A stretch of DNA of 20,886 nucleotides, from the IMG/VR virus record IMGVR_UViG_3300037628_000234, positions 1 to 20,886 of that record. One strand, written 5' to 3'. The DNA is from a virus. The position numbers and the translations under genes were made by a program. Shown here one piece after another: positions 1 to 6,897 of the stretch; position 1 is the stretch's first letter, and every line of letters begins with the position of its first letter. The notes below the pieces were generated by a model. The model was not told the origin of the DNA, searched no databases, and saw only the letters and a program-made list of their open reading frames with translations.

Positions 1-30
1 TAGTTTCTAGCGAGGAATTAAGGCGACAGT
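1..30 (+). CDS. Tail tape measure protein, end of exon 1 (partial, 5' part outside window)
   Basis: The frame that opens at base 3 reads V-S-S-E-E-L-R-R-Q and then the first base (T30) of a split codon. Read on without splicing, it stops at 42-44. Joined to base 354, the split codon becomes TTA (Leu) and the protein continues GERLPGAMEVAAQSMG. The pattern EEL-R-x-QL-x-x-x-LPGA followed by A-x-x-MG is typical of lambda/TP901-type tape measure proteins, which set tail length and fill the tail tube. The upstream bulk of the gene lies outside the window. The frame and junction are seen directly; the family comes from recognising the motif. Confidence 0.85.
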
Positions 31-353
31 GGAATTTCATCTAGCTGTCTAGTCTTAGTAATAAGACTTAAGTAAAGACATTTAATTGCGGGGAACTCCT
101 GTAAAACTCAACATAGGATACTGGGCAGTGATGCACCAGCGAACCCTAAAAACTGTTGAGGTAGGGACAATCCGCAGCCAAGCCAAAGGTTTCCTTTGGA
201 AGGTTCAACGACCAGTGCTTTGCACGTACACCCAAGTGGGTGGAAATGGTGTCCTCCCCTTACGGGGATGAAGATATGGTCTAATCTTGTACGAGAGTAT
301 AAGCTGCACATAGTGGTGCGGGGATAGCCTAACGAACTATCTTGAATATTGAG
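31..353 (+). ncRNA. Group I self-splicing intron (IA2-like, no ORF) in the tape measure gene
   Basis: A 323-base ribozyme with all core elements. P1: exon GACAGT 25-30 pairs with GCTGTC 44-49, with the required U30:G44 wobble at the 5' splice site. P10: 39-43 pairs with exon 2 bases 354-358. P2: perfect 7-bp stem 51-57/62-68 with GTAA loop. P3: 77-81/249-253. P4: 87-92/171-176. P6: 183-189/193-199. P7: 210-214/277-281, preceded by a typical R element (GTTCAACGACCA). P7.1: 215-218/222-225. P7.2: 230-233/238-241. P8: 255-259/264-268 with TTAC loop. P9-region hairpins: 304-309/316-321 and 323-327/337-341. The last intron base is G353 (omega G). P7.1 and P7.2 place it in subgroup IA. A P5 extension is paired by 107-112/155-160. 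No homing endonuclease is encoded: the open frame at 86-271 lacks homology and only overlaps the core. Confidence 0.94.
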
Positions 354-1225
354 TAGGTGAAAGATTGCCAGGCGCAATGGAAGTTGCCGCCCAATCAATG
401 GGCCTCAACACCCTAGAGTTATCCAACATGCTTCGCAAAGGAGAAGTAGTAACTAAAGATTTTCTTCCCAAGTTTTTAGACCTCTATGAGAAGAACGTAG
501 TCAAGGCTGGTGCATTTGCCAAGTCATTAAAAACAATCACTGTTGCACAACAGAACATGGTTAGCCAATGGCAGCTAATGATCAAGAGTGTTAGTGAGAA
601 AGGTGGTAAGAATGTCCTTATAAGAGTGTTTGAAAGTCTCAGGGATATAATAACAAACATCACCCCAGGCCTCCAACTAATAACAAGTGCCGTTGGAGGC
701 ATAGCACTTGCCTTGGCAGGGCTAGTCACAGGCTTTACAGCTGTTACAGCACCAATTGTCAAAGCTATAAATTTCATCATGGGAACTCTGATTAGCCTCA
801 CTGGGGTTATCCTAGACCCAAATGATGGCCTAGTCACAGCATTTGAACTCCTTGGATTTACAATGGCTACAGTGTTTATAGCCACAGGGGGATCTGCTAT
901 TGCAGGCATGGTGGCTGGGCTAGTCGCCATGATTAAAAACTCCAAGATCTTGGTTAACATCCTCAAGGTGATAAGGCAAGAGATGCAACTAACAGCATTC
1001 TTTGCCAGCTTATCCACTGGAGGTGTTAGCGCCTTAGCTGGGGCTGCTGCATTTACAGCTGCAACACTGGGTGCACATGCACTATTAACCAGAGGTTCTG
1101 GAGAGACTAACACCACTAATACCACCACCACTAGTATTAATATTGAGAAAGCAGAAGCCAGTGTGGATGACATTAGAAGGATGGTTGAAGAGCAGAATGC
1201 TAATAACATAAGGCAAGGCAGATAA
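354..1225 (+). CDS. Tail tape measure protein, exon 2 (C-terminal part)
   Basis: Exon 2 supplies the last two bases of the split Leu codon and then 289 residues to TAA at 1223-1225. It begins GERLPGAMEVAAQSMG and continues with a DFLPKF motif, both characteristic of phage tape measure proteins near the middle or C-terminal third. The rest has several long hydrophobic stretches rich in Gly, Ala and Val (roughly residues 105-165 and 175-260 from exon 2 start), as in tape measure segments thought to interact with the host membrane. A Thr/Asn-rich linker and a charged C-terminal helix follow. An ATG could open the frame at 377, but that would start inside the conserved motif, so translation through the splice junction is far more likely. 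The next gene follows after 12 bases with its own AGGAGG. CpG is commoner in the first 150 bases than later. Confidence 0.88.
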
Positions 1226-1237
1226 ACAGGAGGCTGT

Positions 1238-1816
1238 GTGAGCCAGTACTATTTACAGTTCAATGAAATAACTATATTTACGCTGGATGCCACTACACAG
1301 ATGAGCTACACAATGTCTGGGAAAACAACAGACTCCCCAATAGAATCTGGAGAGTCTGTCTCTGACCATTATGTAAACCTCCCAGAGGTGATCACCCTCT
1401 CAGGTGTAATAACAGATATGGTGAGCCTGGGGCAATCCCCTGAGCACAGAACTCCAGCAGACTTTATCAAAGAGCTGAGGTTTTTAAAGACAACAGGCAC
1501 ACCCTTCTCTGTTTGGATAGGCACAAAGTTGGAGAATATTCCAAACTGTGTCTTCACCTCACTCAGGGTTTCCCAATCAGACCAGCAAGGTAGCAGAGTG
1601 TTTGGTGAGGAAGAAGTTCTTAGTGCCTATAAGGTGGATATGTCCTTCAAGCAGATCAGGTTTGGTGGAGCTGCCACACTGGAGAAGATTCCAAAGCAGT
1701 CTATAAAGGATGACGCCAGTGGAAAGATAAGTAGCCCAGAGACCACAAAGAAGGTGGAGCCTCTTGAGCAGATAACAATACGGGAGAGGATTGGTCTCTT
1801 CGAGGGAGACCTGTAA
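1238..1816 (+). CDS. Dit-like baseplate/tail tube initiator protein
   Basis: A GTG start is preceded by AGGAGG at a good distance, giving 192 residues. The N-terminal two thirds (residues about 5-150) contain SPIESGESVSDHYV, LPEVITLSGVI and later PFSVWIG and a CVFTSLRVSQS segment. This layout matches the N-terminal domain of Dit-like phage tail proteins: a beta-rich fold, self-association and a loop with a Ser/Asp/His run. In myoviruses of this type it sits directly after the tape measure gene and joins tube to baseplate. The C-terminal 40 residues are charged and probably flexible. The stop overlaps the next start (TAATG), implying coupled translation. Family assignment is by eye and moderately firm. 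Confidence 0.7.
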   Translation: MSQYYLQFNEITIFTLDATTQMSYTMSGKTTDSPIESGESVSDHYVNLPEVITLSGVITDMVSLGQSPEHRTPADFIKELRFLKTTGTPFSVWIGTKLENIPNCVFTSLRVSQSDQQGSRVFGEEEVLSAYKVDMSFKQIRFGGAATLEKIPKQSIKDDASGKISSPETTKKVEPLEQITIRERIGLFEGDL

Positions 1817-2142
1817 TGCCTTTTAAAATCCCTGTACCTGAGTCACCTTGGGTGGATGAATTTCTAACCCTAGGTGGACAAGAATATAAATTTACATTTA
1901 GGTTTAACACTGAAGATGAAAGATGGAGGTTTGATCTCTTCCTCAATGAAGAGCCAGTGATACTTGGTGTAAAGGTAATGGAGAATCAATCCCTCTTATC
2001 CCAGTATGCCCTCCCAGATTTTTCTCATGGTGACATCTTCTGTGTAGAAACACAAAATACAGATGCAGAAGCTGGGAGGAGTAATGTAGGCATAGGCCTT
2101 CCCTATGAACTGGTGTACTTCAGTAACCAAGAGTTGGCTTAA
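1816..2142 (+). CDS. Small baseplate protein, Pam3 gp18 plug-like
   Basis: A 108-residue protein whose ATG overlaps the TAA of the upstream gene by one base. It shows alternating beta-strand patterns (WVDEFLTLGGQEYKFTFRFN, then RWRFDLFLNEEPVILGVKV) and ends with an aromatic strand, LPYELVYF. This resembles the small beta-barrel plug protein described for the cyanophage Pam3 baseplate (gp18-like) and its relatives. These lie between the Dit-like protein and the hub and are thought to close the central channel. The order here fits. The similarity is recalled, not computed, so the plug role is an inference from family and position. Confidence 0.55.
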   Translation: MPFKIPVPESPWVDEFLTLGGQEYKFTFRFNTEDERWRFDLFLNEEPVILGVKVMENQSLLSQYALPDFSHGDIFCVETQNTDAEAGRSNVGIGLPYELVYFSNQELA

Positions 2143-2144
2143 TC

Positions 2145-3257
2145 ATGGCAGTGACATCATATGGGAGAGTTTACAGCCTAGCCATAGCTAGGTATCAAGA
2201 CTATGGACCTACACTGGTTGACAACCTAACCCCAAGTACAGTGTCCCCCACTCCAGGGGTGACAACCACTGCCACAGGTGGCAGCTTCTTCCCTGACCCA
2301 GCAAGGCTTGATCTCCCTGCCTTGGAAGAACCACCAATAGACCTCACCTCCATCCCTGCTGTGGCATTGACTATCACTGATCTAAGGATTACAGCTGATA
2401 TCAAATGGGGGAAAGAAGGCTCTGCTGGCTCCAACAGCCAAGAAGCTGTTATAGAAATATATAATCTAGACAAGAGAGATAGGGTGTTGGGCACCTCTGG
2501 TATCTCCTTCTCCATCGATGAGCTCTTACGCTCTGATAATACAGTTGTGTTGAAAGCAGGGTATGAACAAACTCAAGGGGAGCTTCCAACCATAGTCACT
2601 GGCCAGATACGCTGGGTGGAGACAATCAAACGTGGTGTTGACACAATAATAAAGATCCTGATAAAGGATGCTTCCCTCATTACAGATAACTTGAGGGTGT
2701 CAAGGTTTTACAACCCCACAGACACTTACAGGTTTATCATAGAAGACTTGATGAGCTTTGCTGCACAGAATGGTGTACCAAGAGGGACCTTACTTACTTC
2801 AATATTTAATGACACCCAAGGCCTACACTCAAAGATAACAGATATAGACTCCCAAGTTGGTGAACAAGGCTATTATGTCATAGGATATGTTATTAAGCAT
2901 CTTCAAACCCTGTGTGAAGACTTGGGGTACAGGGCATACACCTCCCTTGGTAAACTCTATGTTGAGCCCATCTACTCTGTTGAATACCTAGAGCAAGTGG
3001 TTATCACTAAGGACAATCTCAAGGAAACAATAAGACCTATTGATCCCTCTGGAAATAAAAATCTCCAGCAGACAGACTCTAAGGATGGATTAAAGATATC
3101 CATGTTCCTCAATGGGGACATAACCTTGGACAAAAGACTGAAGGTTGACATAGAAGGGTTTCAGGGTACATACAAGATAACTTCCATAAATCACAAGATG
3201 GATTTGGAAGACACCAACTGGAATACCATCATTGAGTGCATAAAGGAAGTGGTGTAG
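2145..3257 (+). CDS. Baseplate hub protein (gp27/gpD-like)
   Basis: 370 residues. The N-terminal 75 residues are Pro/Thr-rich and low in complexity. From about residue 75 the chain reads ITDLRITADIKW, then VIEIYNLDK, LKAGYE and a VTGQI-RWVET segment. This is the first barrel of hub proteins of the T4 gp27/P2 gpD fold, where a tail-tube-like domain carries 'I.NL' and 'AGY' strands. The middle (about 180-280) is helical with YRFIIEDLMSFAA and VIKHLQTLCEDLGYRAY. The C-terminus returns to beta strands ending in YKITSINHKMDLEDTNWNT, typical of hubs. It precedes the spike gene, as expected. The amber stop at 3255-3257 is followed at once by ATG (see the short reading frame at 3258). Fold assignment is by pattern. 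Confidence 0.72.
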   Translation: MAVTSYGRVYSLAIARYQDYGPTLVDNLTPSTVSPTPGVTTTATGGSFFPDPARLDLPALEEPPIDLTSIPAVALTITDLRITADIKWGKEGSAGSNSQEAVIEIYNLDKRDRVLGTSGISFSIDELLRSDNTVVLKAGYEQTQGELPTIVTGQIRWVETIKRGVDTIIKILIKDASLITDNLRVSRFYNPTDTYRFIIEDLMSFAAQNGVPRGTLLTSIFNDTQGLHSKITDIDSQVGEQGYYVIGYVIKHLQTLCEDLGYRAYTSLGKLYVEPIYSVEYLEQVVITKDNLKETIRPIDPSGNKNLQQTDSKDGLKISMFLNGDITLDKRLKVDIEGFQGTYKITSINHKMDLEDTNWNTIIECIKEVV

Positions 3258-3284
3258 ATGCGTGGCATAAACGGAGTGGCATAA
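3258..3284 (+). other. 8-codon mini reading frame and 9-bp direct repeat between hub and spike genes
   Basis: Directly after the amber stop of the hub gene comes ATG-CGT-GGC-ATA-AAC-GGA-GTG-GCA-TAA (MRGINGVA). It contains GTGGCATAA twice (3262-3270 and 3276-3284). The second copy ends three bases before the ATG of the spike gene. It could be a coupling mini-cistron, an in-frame readthrough tail of the hub, or a duplication by slippage. There is no evidence that a peptide is made. Confidence 0.3.
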
Positions 3285-3287
3285 GGC

Positions 3288-3983
3288 ATGACCCTACAGA
3301 GTGTCATCATAGGCAATATCCAAGACTGGGTGATAGAGAATGTAAAAACCTCCCTCCCAGCAAAAGTCTTGAAGGTATCAGACTTTGAAGATCATCAAAG
3401 AGTAACTGTGCAGCCCACCCTAGATTACACATACAAGGATGGGGTGGTGTTGGAGTTTCCAGCTATCTCAGGTGTACCTGTTCAATACCCCAGTGGTGGT
3501 GGTGGTGTAATGACCTTCCCCATTGCTGTAGGTGACTTTGTTACACTACAGTTTTCTATGCTCTCTATGAAAGAGTGGTTAGCTGGGGTGGGTGATAACG
3601 TCACCCCTGAAGATTCAAGATCCTATAACTATGCTGATGCTGTGGCAATCCCAGGCCTCACCACCTACCAGACCAACTTCTCCCCTAATCCTCTGGATGT
3701 TGAGATAAAGTTCAATGGCAGTAGCTTCAAGCTAAACTCAGATGGTAGCGGGAAGGGTGTAACCCTGACCACTGATGCTAACGTAGAGGTGAATTGTGTA
3801 CAGGCTAATGTGAATGCCTCTGAGAGTGTCAATGTAGACTCACCGGCTATAAACTTGGGTGTTGGTGGACCAGAGATTGCTCGTAAGGGTGATGCTGTGG
3901 AAGTTACTGTAGTTGGTGGAAGTAGTTCTGGAACACACTCAGGGACTATAACTGGGGGTTCTTCCCAAAACACTTCAGCATAA
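3288..3983 (+). CDS. Baseplate central spike protein, Gp138 N-terminal OB-fold type (gpV-like)
   Basis: 231 residues. The first 120 contain VKTSLPAKVLKV, HQRVTVQPTLDYTYKDG, PAISGVPVQYPSGGGGVMTFPIAVGDFVTLQFS and the segment MKEWLAGVG. This is the clear signature of the Gp138 N-terminal OB-fold domain of short myoviral membrane-piercing spikes: a P-x-I-x-x-VP strand, a GGG turn and 'P...GD.V.L.FS'. Residues about 140-195 form a repeated short-strand pattern (FKLNSDGSGKGVTLTTDANV, INLGVGG), the expected triple-stranded beta-helix needle. The C-terminus (IARKGDAVEV, then Ser/Gly/Thr-rich) resembles a spike tip. Such trimers pierce the outer membrane. GGAG at 3273-3276 could act as ribosome binding site, 11 bases before ATG. 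Confidence 0.82.
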   Translation: MTLQSVIIGNIQDWVIENVKTSLPAKVLKVSDFEDHQRVTVQPTLDYTYKDGVVLEFPAISGVPVQYPSGGGGVMTFPIAVGDFVTLQFSMLSMKEWLAGVGDNVTPEDSRSYNYADAVAIPGLTTYQTNFSPNPLDVEIKFNGSSFKLNSDGSGKGVTLTTDANVEVNCVQANVNASESVNVDSPAINLGVGGPEIARKGDAVEVTVVGGSSSGTHSGTITGGSSQNTSA

Positions 3984-3992
3984 GGAACAACA

Positions 3993-4382
3993 ATGGCATT
4001 AATTGATCTTCGTGTAGATCCTGTGACAGGTGACCTGGCCTTGGTCAATAATACCTTCAGGCTCACTGTAAACATACAAGAGGCTGTAAGGCAGAAGGTA
4101 GAGATCACTCTGTCAGGATTCCGTGGGGAATATTTTGCTAATATTTTAGCATTTGTTCCCTACCTAGAGAATGAGGACAACTCACTACAGCTGCTTGGAA
4201 AAACTTCCAAGCCTCTCTTTGATACAACCATAAAGGCAGCTATTCTAGAAGTTCAGGGGATTGTTAGCCTCACAACATACACTTCTTTTCTGGACACCCC
4301 CACAGGAGTACTCACCATAGATTTCTCTGCTGTTACAGAGAGTGGTGATTTACTCTCTGACATCTTAAACATAACACTATAA
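3993..4382 (+). CDS. Baseplate wedge protein, gp25-like (lysozyme-like/DUF2634 family)
   Basis: 129 residues. It begins MALIDLRVDPVTGDLALVNNTFRL, has a central segment of the type V-x-Q-x-V-E-I-T-L-x-x-FRGEYF, and ends in LTIDF strands. That is the usual build of small gp25/W-like wedge proteins (often annotated DUF2634): a beta hairpin, the long helix with 'I...L.T..GE.F' and a C-terminal sheet. In contractile tails this protein links sheath and baseplate wedge. Its place between spike and gpJ-like gene agrees. The core EPR-type motif of gp25 proper is not seen, so the exact family remains open. Confidence 0.68.
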   Translation: MALIDLRVDPVTGDLALVNNTFRLTVNIQEAVRQKVEITLSGFRGEYFANILAFVPYLENEDNSLQLLGKTSKPLFDTTIKAAILEVQGIVSLTTYTSFLDTPTGVLTIDFSAVTESGDLLSDILNITL

Positions 4383-4398
4383 AAGAACTGGAGGAAAG

Positions 4399-5844
4399 AT
4401 GGCAGGGTTAAGCTCAACTGGATTTGAAGCTAAACGCTTACCAGAAGTATTAGATGATATAGAGACTTCTGAAAGAGCTAATATCGATAGTAATATTTCT
4501 AGTGAAGATGACGAGGTTTTAGGACAACTTAATAATACATATGGTACTCCACTTGCCACCTTGTGGGCTCAGCTAGAAGCTGTCTATGATAACTTTAATC
4601 TGGACAAAGCTGAAGGCAAGAACCTAGATGACCTAGCAGCCATCACTGGCATAACCAGAATAGCTGCTGCTGCGAGTAACACAGATTCACAAAGATTCAC
4701 AGGAGATGATGGCACCCTAATCCCTTTAGGCTCCCTCCTCCAGAGCAATATTAATACCAACAGATTTCAAACTATAGCAGCCATAAATCTAGACTCCACA
4801 GTTTGTTTTGCAGTTAACTTGTCCATCCCTGTAGTTAGTGACACCACGCTGTACGGCTTCTCAGTGAACAGTACAGTGTACTCCTTCCTCTCAGATGGTT
4901 CAGCCACTGAGAGTGAGATACTAGTAGGATTAAAGGCTGATGTTGATGCTGATGGATTGGCTACTTGGACAGCCACTATCAATGGCTCTCAGCTGCTCAT
5001 ACAGAGTGATAGCGCCAATATACAGGTGGACACCTTGGTCTTAGTGGCCATTGATGATGTCACTGCTGTAGGCTCTGTACAGGCCTCTGTGACAGGGACA
5101 ATAGTAGCTGTTGCTGGAACAGTAACTGTCATAGTCAATGCCCTCTCAGGGTTCAATTCCACCACCAACACAGACACTTACAATGTTGGTAGGGATAGAG
5201 AAACTGATGAAGAGCTAAGGGCCAGAACAAAAATCTCCCAGCAGGCTTCTGGTGGTGCAACAGTACCAGCATTGGAAGATGCCCTTAACAACACCACTGG
5301 AGTTACTTCGGCCAGGATTATAGAGAACAGAACCTTAGTCACTGATGGTGATGGTAGGCCTGGGAAGAGCTTTGAGAGTGTTGTAGTTGGTGGTACGGAT
5401 GCTGATGTGGCCCAGACTATTTGGGACTCCAAAGCATTAGGTATTGAGACCTTTGGAAATACTGCTGAGTCTGTAGACGATAGCCAAGGCTTCCCACAAA
5501 CTATAAACTTTACAAGACCTCTAGCAGTTAACCTAGCCTTCAGGGTGACATACTCCCTCTATGATGAGGAAGTGTTCCCTACAGATGGTGAAACTGTAAT
5601 GGTGAGCACCGTTGTGGACTACACAACAGATCAGGGGGTGGATGTGGATGTTATTCCTTCCAGATACTTTGGTCCTATCTATAGTGATGTATCAGGTATT
5701 GACACACTTGTTGTAGAGGTTCAGCAAATTACTAATCCTGGGGATGCACCTCTGGGGGGTAGCTGGCAAACAACCAAGTTGGATATAGACTTTGATCAGT
5801 TTGGTGCCACTACAAATATTGATATAGAAATAGTGAGTGTGTAG
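4399..5844 (+). CDS. Baseplate J-like wedge protein (gpJ/T4 gp6-like)
   Basis: 481 residues with a strong GGAGGAA before ATG. The N-terminal part (about 40-100) has the typical helix TYGTPLATLWAQLEAVYDNFNLDKAEGKNLDDLAAITGITR, which matches the start of baseplate J domains ('G..LD..A...G..R'). The middle (about 100-250) is an inserted Ser/Thr/Val-rich beta domain. The core resumes with NVGRDRETDEELRARTK, then GGATVPALEDALNNTTGVTSARIIENRT and a VVVGGTDADVAQTIWDSKALGIETFGN segment. These are hallmark pieces of the Baseplate_J family. In myoviruses it forms the wedge ring around the hub. Neighbours are the gp25-like and DUF2612 genes, in the standard order. Confidence 0.9.
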   Translation: MAGLSSTGFEAKRLPEVLDDIETSERANIDSNISSEDDEVLGQLNNTYGTPLATLWAQLEAVYDNFNLDKAEGKNLDDLAAITGITRIAAAASNTDSQRFTGDDGTLIPLGSLLQSNINTNRFQTIAAINLDSTVCFAVNLSIPVVSDTTLYGFSVNSTVYSFLSDGSATESEILVGLKADVDADGLATWTATINGSQLLIQSDSANIQVDTLVLVAIDDVTAVGSVQASVTGTIVAVAGTVTVIVNALSGFNSTTNTDTYNVGRDRETDEELRARTKISQQASGGATVPALEDALNNTTGVTSARIIENRTLVTDGDGRPGKSFESVVVGGTDADVAQTIWDSKALGIETFGNTAESVDDSQGFPQTINFTRPLAVNLAFRVTYSLYDEEVFPTDGETVMVSTVVDYTTDQGVDVDVIPSRYFGPIYSDVSGIDTLVVEVQQITNPGDAPLGGSWQTTKLDIDFDQFGATTNIDIEIVSV

Positions 5845-5846
5845 CC

Positions 5847-6413
5847 ATGGCTGTAATTGACTTCATAGATATCACCCAGCAGGGCTTGGACAGAATGCTG
5901 TCCCAGTGGAGTGGAAAGCCCAACATAACAGGGCTGTTCCAATCCTACCTGGATAATATACAACCTGTAGAGGATGCCTTACAGCAGCTTCTCGATGAGC
6001 GGGGGATAGACACAGCAATAGGTGTGCAGCTTGATGTTCTAGGACTAATCATAGGTGTTGAGAGGTTAGGAAGGAACGATACAGAGTACAGGGCTGCTTT
6101 AAAAGTACAAATAGCCATCAACAATGCTGATGGCACAGAGCCAAACATTACAGGTGTACTGTTACTCCTCACTGGACTAAGTGACTTCTCCTATCAAGAG
6201 GTCTTTCCAGCAGCATATACTGTCTCCTTTGGTGAGGGCCTAGAGGAAAGTGAGCTTGCAGCCCTACAGGCTGTCCTAGTGCAAATCTCTGGAGAGACAA
6301 TAGTTCCCTCCCTTAATGCTGAGTTTGTTTTCATCTTTGATGATGGGAACAACTTAGGTGTTTCACAGGATGCAGCAGACAGATTTGTAGCTATCACCTC
6401 AATAACGGGATAA
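5847..6413 (+). CDS. DUF2612 baseplate/tail protein (Mu gp48/gpI-like position)
   Basis: 188 residues, starting two bases after the gpJ-like stop. It contains QPVEDALQQLLDERGIDTAIGVQLDVLGLIIGVERLGRNDTEYRAALKVQIAINN; the pattern 'LD.LG.IIG..R.G..D..YR..L...I..N' is the DUF2612/YmfQ signature. These proteins follow gpJ and bridge wedge to tail fibers. The C-terminal third has VFPAAYTVSF and an EFVFIFDDGNN strand typical of the family's closing domain. Spacing implies translation coupled to the upstream gene. Confidence 0.82.
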   Translation: MAVIDFIDITQQGLDRMLSQWSGKPNITGLFQSYLDNIQPVEDALQQLLDERGIDTAIGVQLDVLGLIIGVERLGRNDTEYRAALKVQIAINNADGTEPNITGVLLLLTGLSDFSYQEVFPAAYTVSFGEGLEESELAALQAVLVQISGETIVPSLNAEFVFIFDDGNNLGVSQDAADRFVAITSITG

Positions 6414-6422
6414 TAATTTCAT

Positions 6423-6884
6423 ATGGCAAATGTAAGACTAAGTACTAGGCCTGCTGCACCTACAGGAATAGGTCCCACCACCATAGTTTGGGTGGAGAGG
6501 GACTCTGGAGGTGGGATATATGTAACAGAGCAAACCACTGTGGGGAATTTGATAGCCTTTAGCTTCACCTCTCAGGTGGACACATATACAGCTATACCTG
6601 GGGACAGGATTCTTCCAGATAACTCTTCAGCAATCTTAACTATAAATCTTCCTGCTACACCTTCTACAGATGAGACTGTTGTGTTTAAGCAAGTGGTGGG
6701 TCAGTTATACTCTGTTTTTGCCCTCACTGTTGGGAGGAATGGTTCTACTATCATGGGGGCAGCAGAGGACACCATCATAGGAGAGAATGGCAGGACCAAG
6801 TTAGATGATACAATTATAGAGTTTAGGTACAACGGAACAACTTGGGTACCTAGTGTACTGGGCTCAATAGGGGCTACACCTTAA
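6423..6884 (+). CDS. Putative fiber-associated beta-structured tail protein
   Basis: 153 residues, entirely beta-like: ILTINLPATPSTDETVVFKQV, FALTVGRNGSTIMGAAEDTIIGE and a final TIIEFRYNGTTWVPS. This block ('LP..P...D.V.F.....L.V.RNG..I.G..ED......F.Y....W') recurs in phage fiber and adhesin proteins, often near the baseplate end. It lies between the DUF2612 gene and the adhesin gene, so a role as fiber base or adaptor is likely. No strong Shine-Dalgarno precedes the ATG; the upstream stop is 10 bases away. Its composition is CpG-poor like the baseplate genes, unlike the next gene. Confidence 0.5.
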   Translation: MANVRLSTRPAAPTGIGPTTIVWVERDSGGGIYVTEQTTVGNLIAFSFTSQVDTYTAIPGDRILPDNSSAILTINLPATPSTDETVVFKQVVGQLYSVFALTVGRNGSTIMGAAEDTIIGENGRTKLDDTIIEFRYNGTTWVPSVLGSIGATP

Positions 6885-6897
6885 TGGAGGGATGTAA

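Noticed and set aside
86-271. 61-codon open frame inside the intron
   Set aside because: It overlaps the P3-P8 core, has no endonuclease motif and no ribosome binding site; it reflects the structured RNA.
484-1209. 241-codon open frame on the - strand opposite tape measure exon 2
   Set aside because: Hydrophobic, Val/Ser/Pro-rich mirror of a real gene; the + strand frame carries the conserved motifs.
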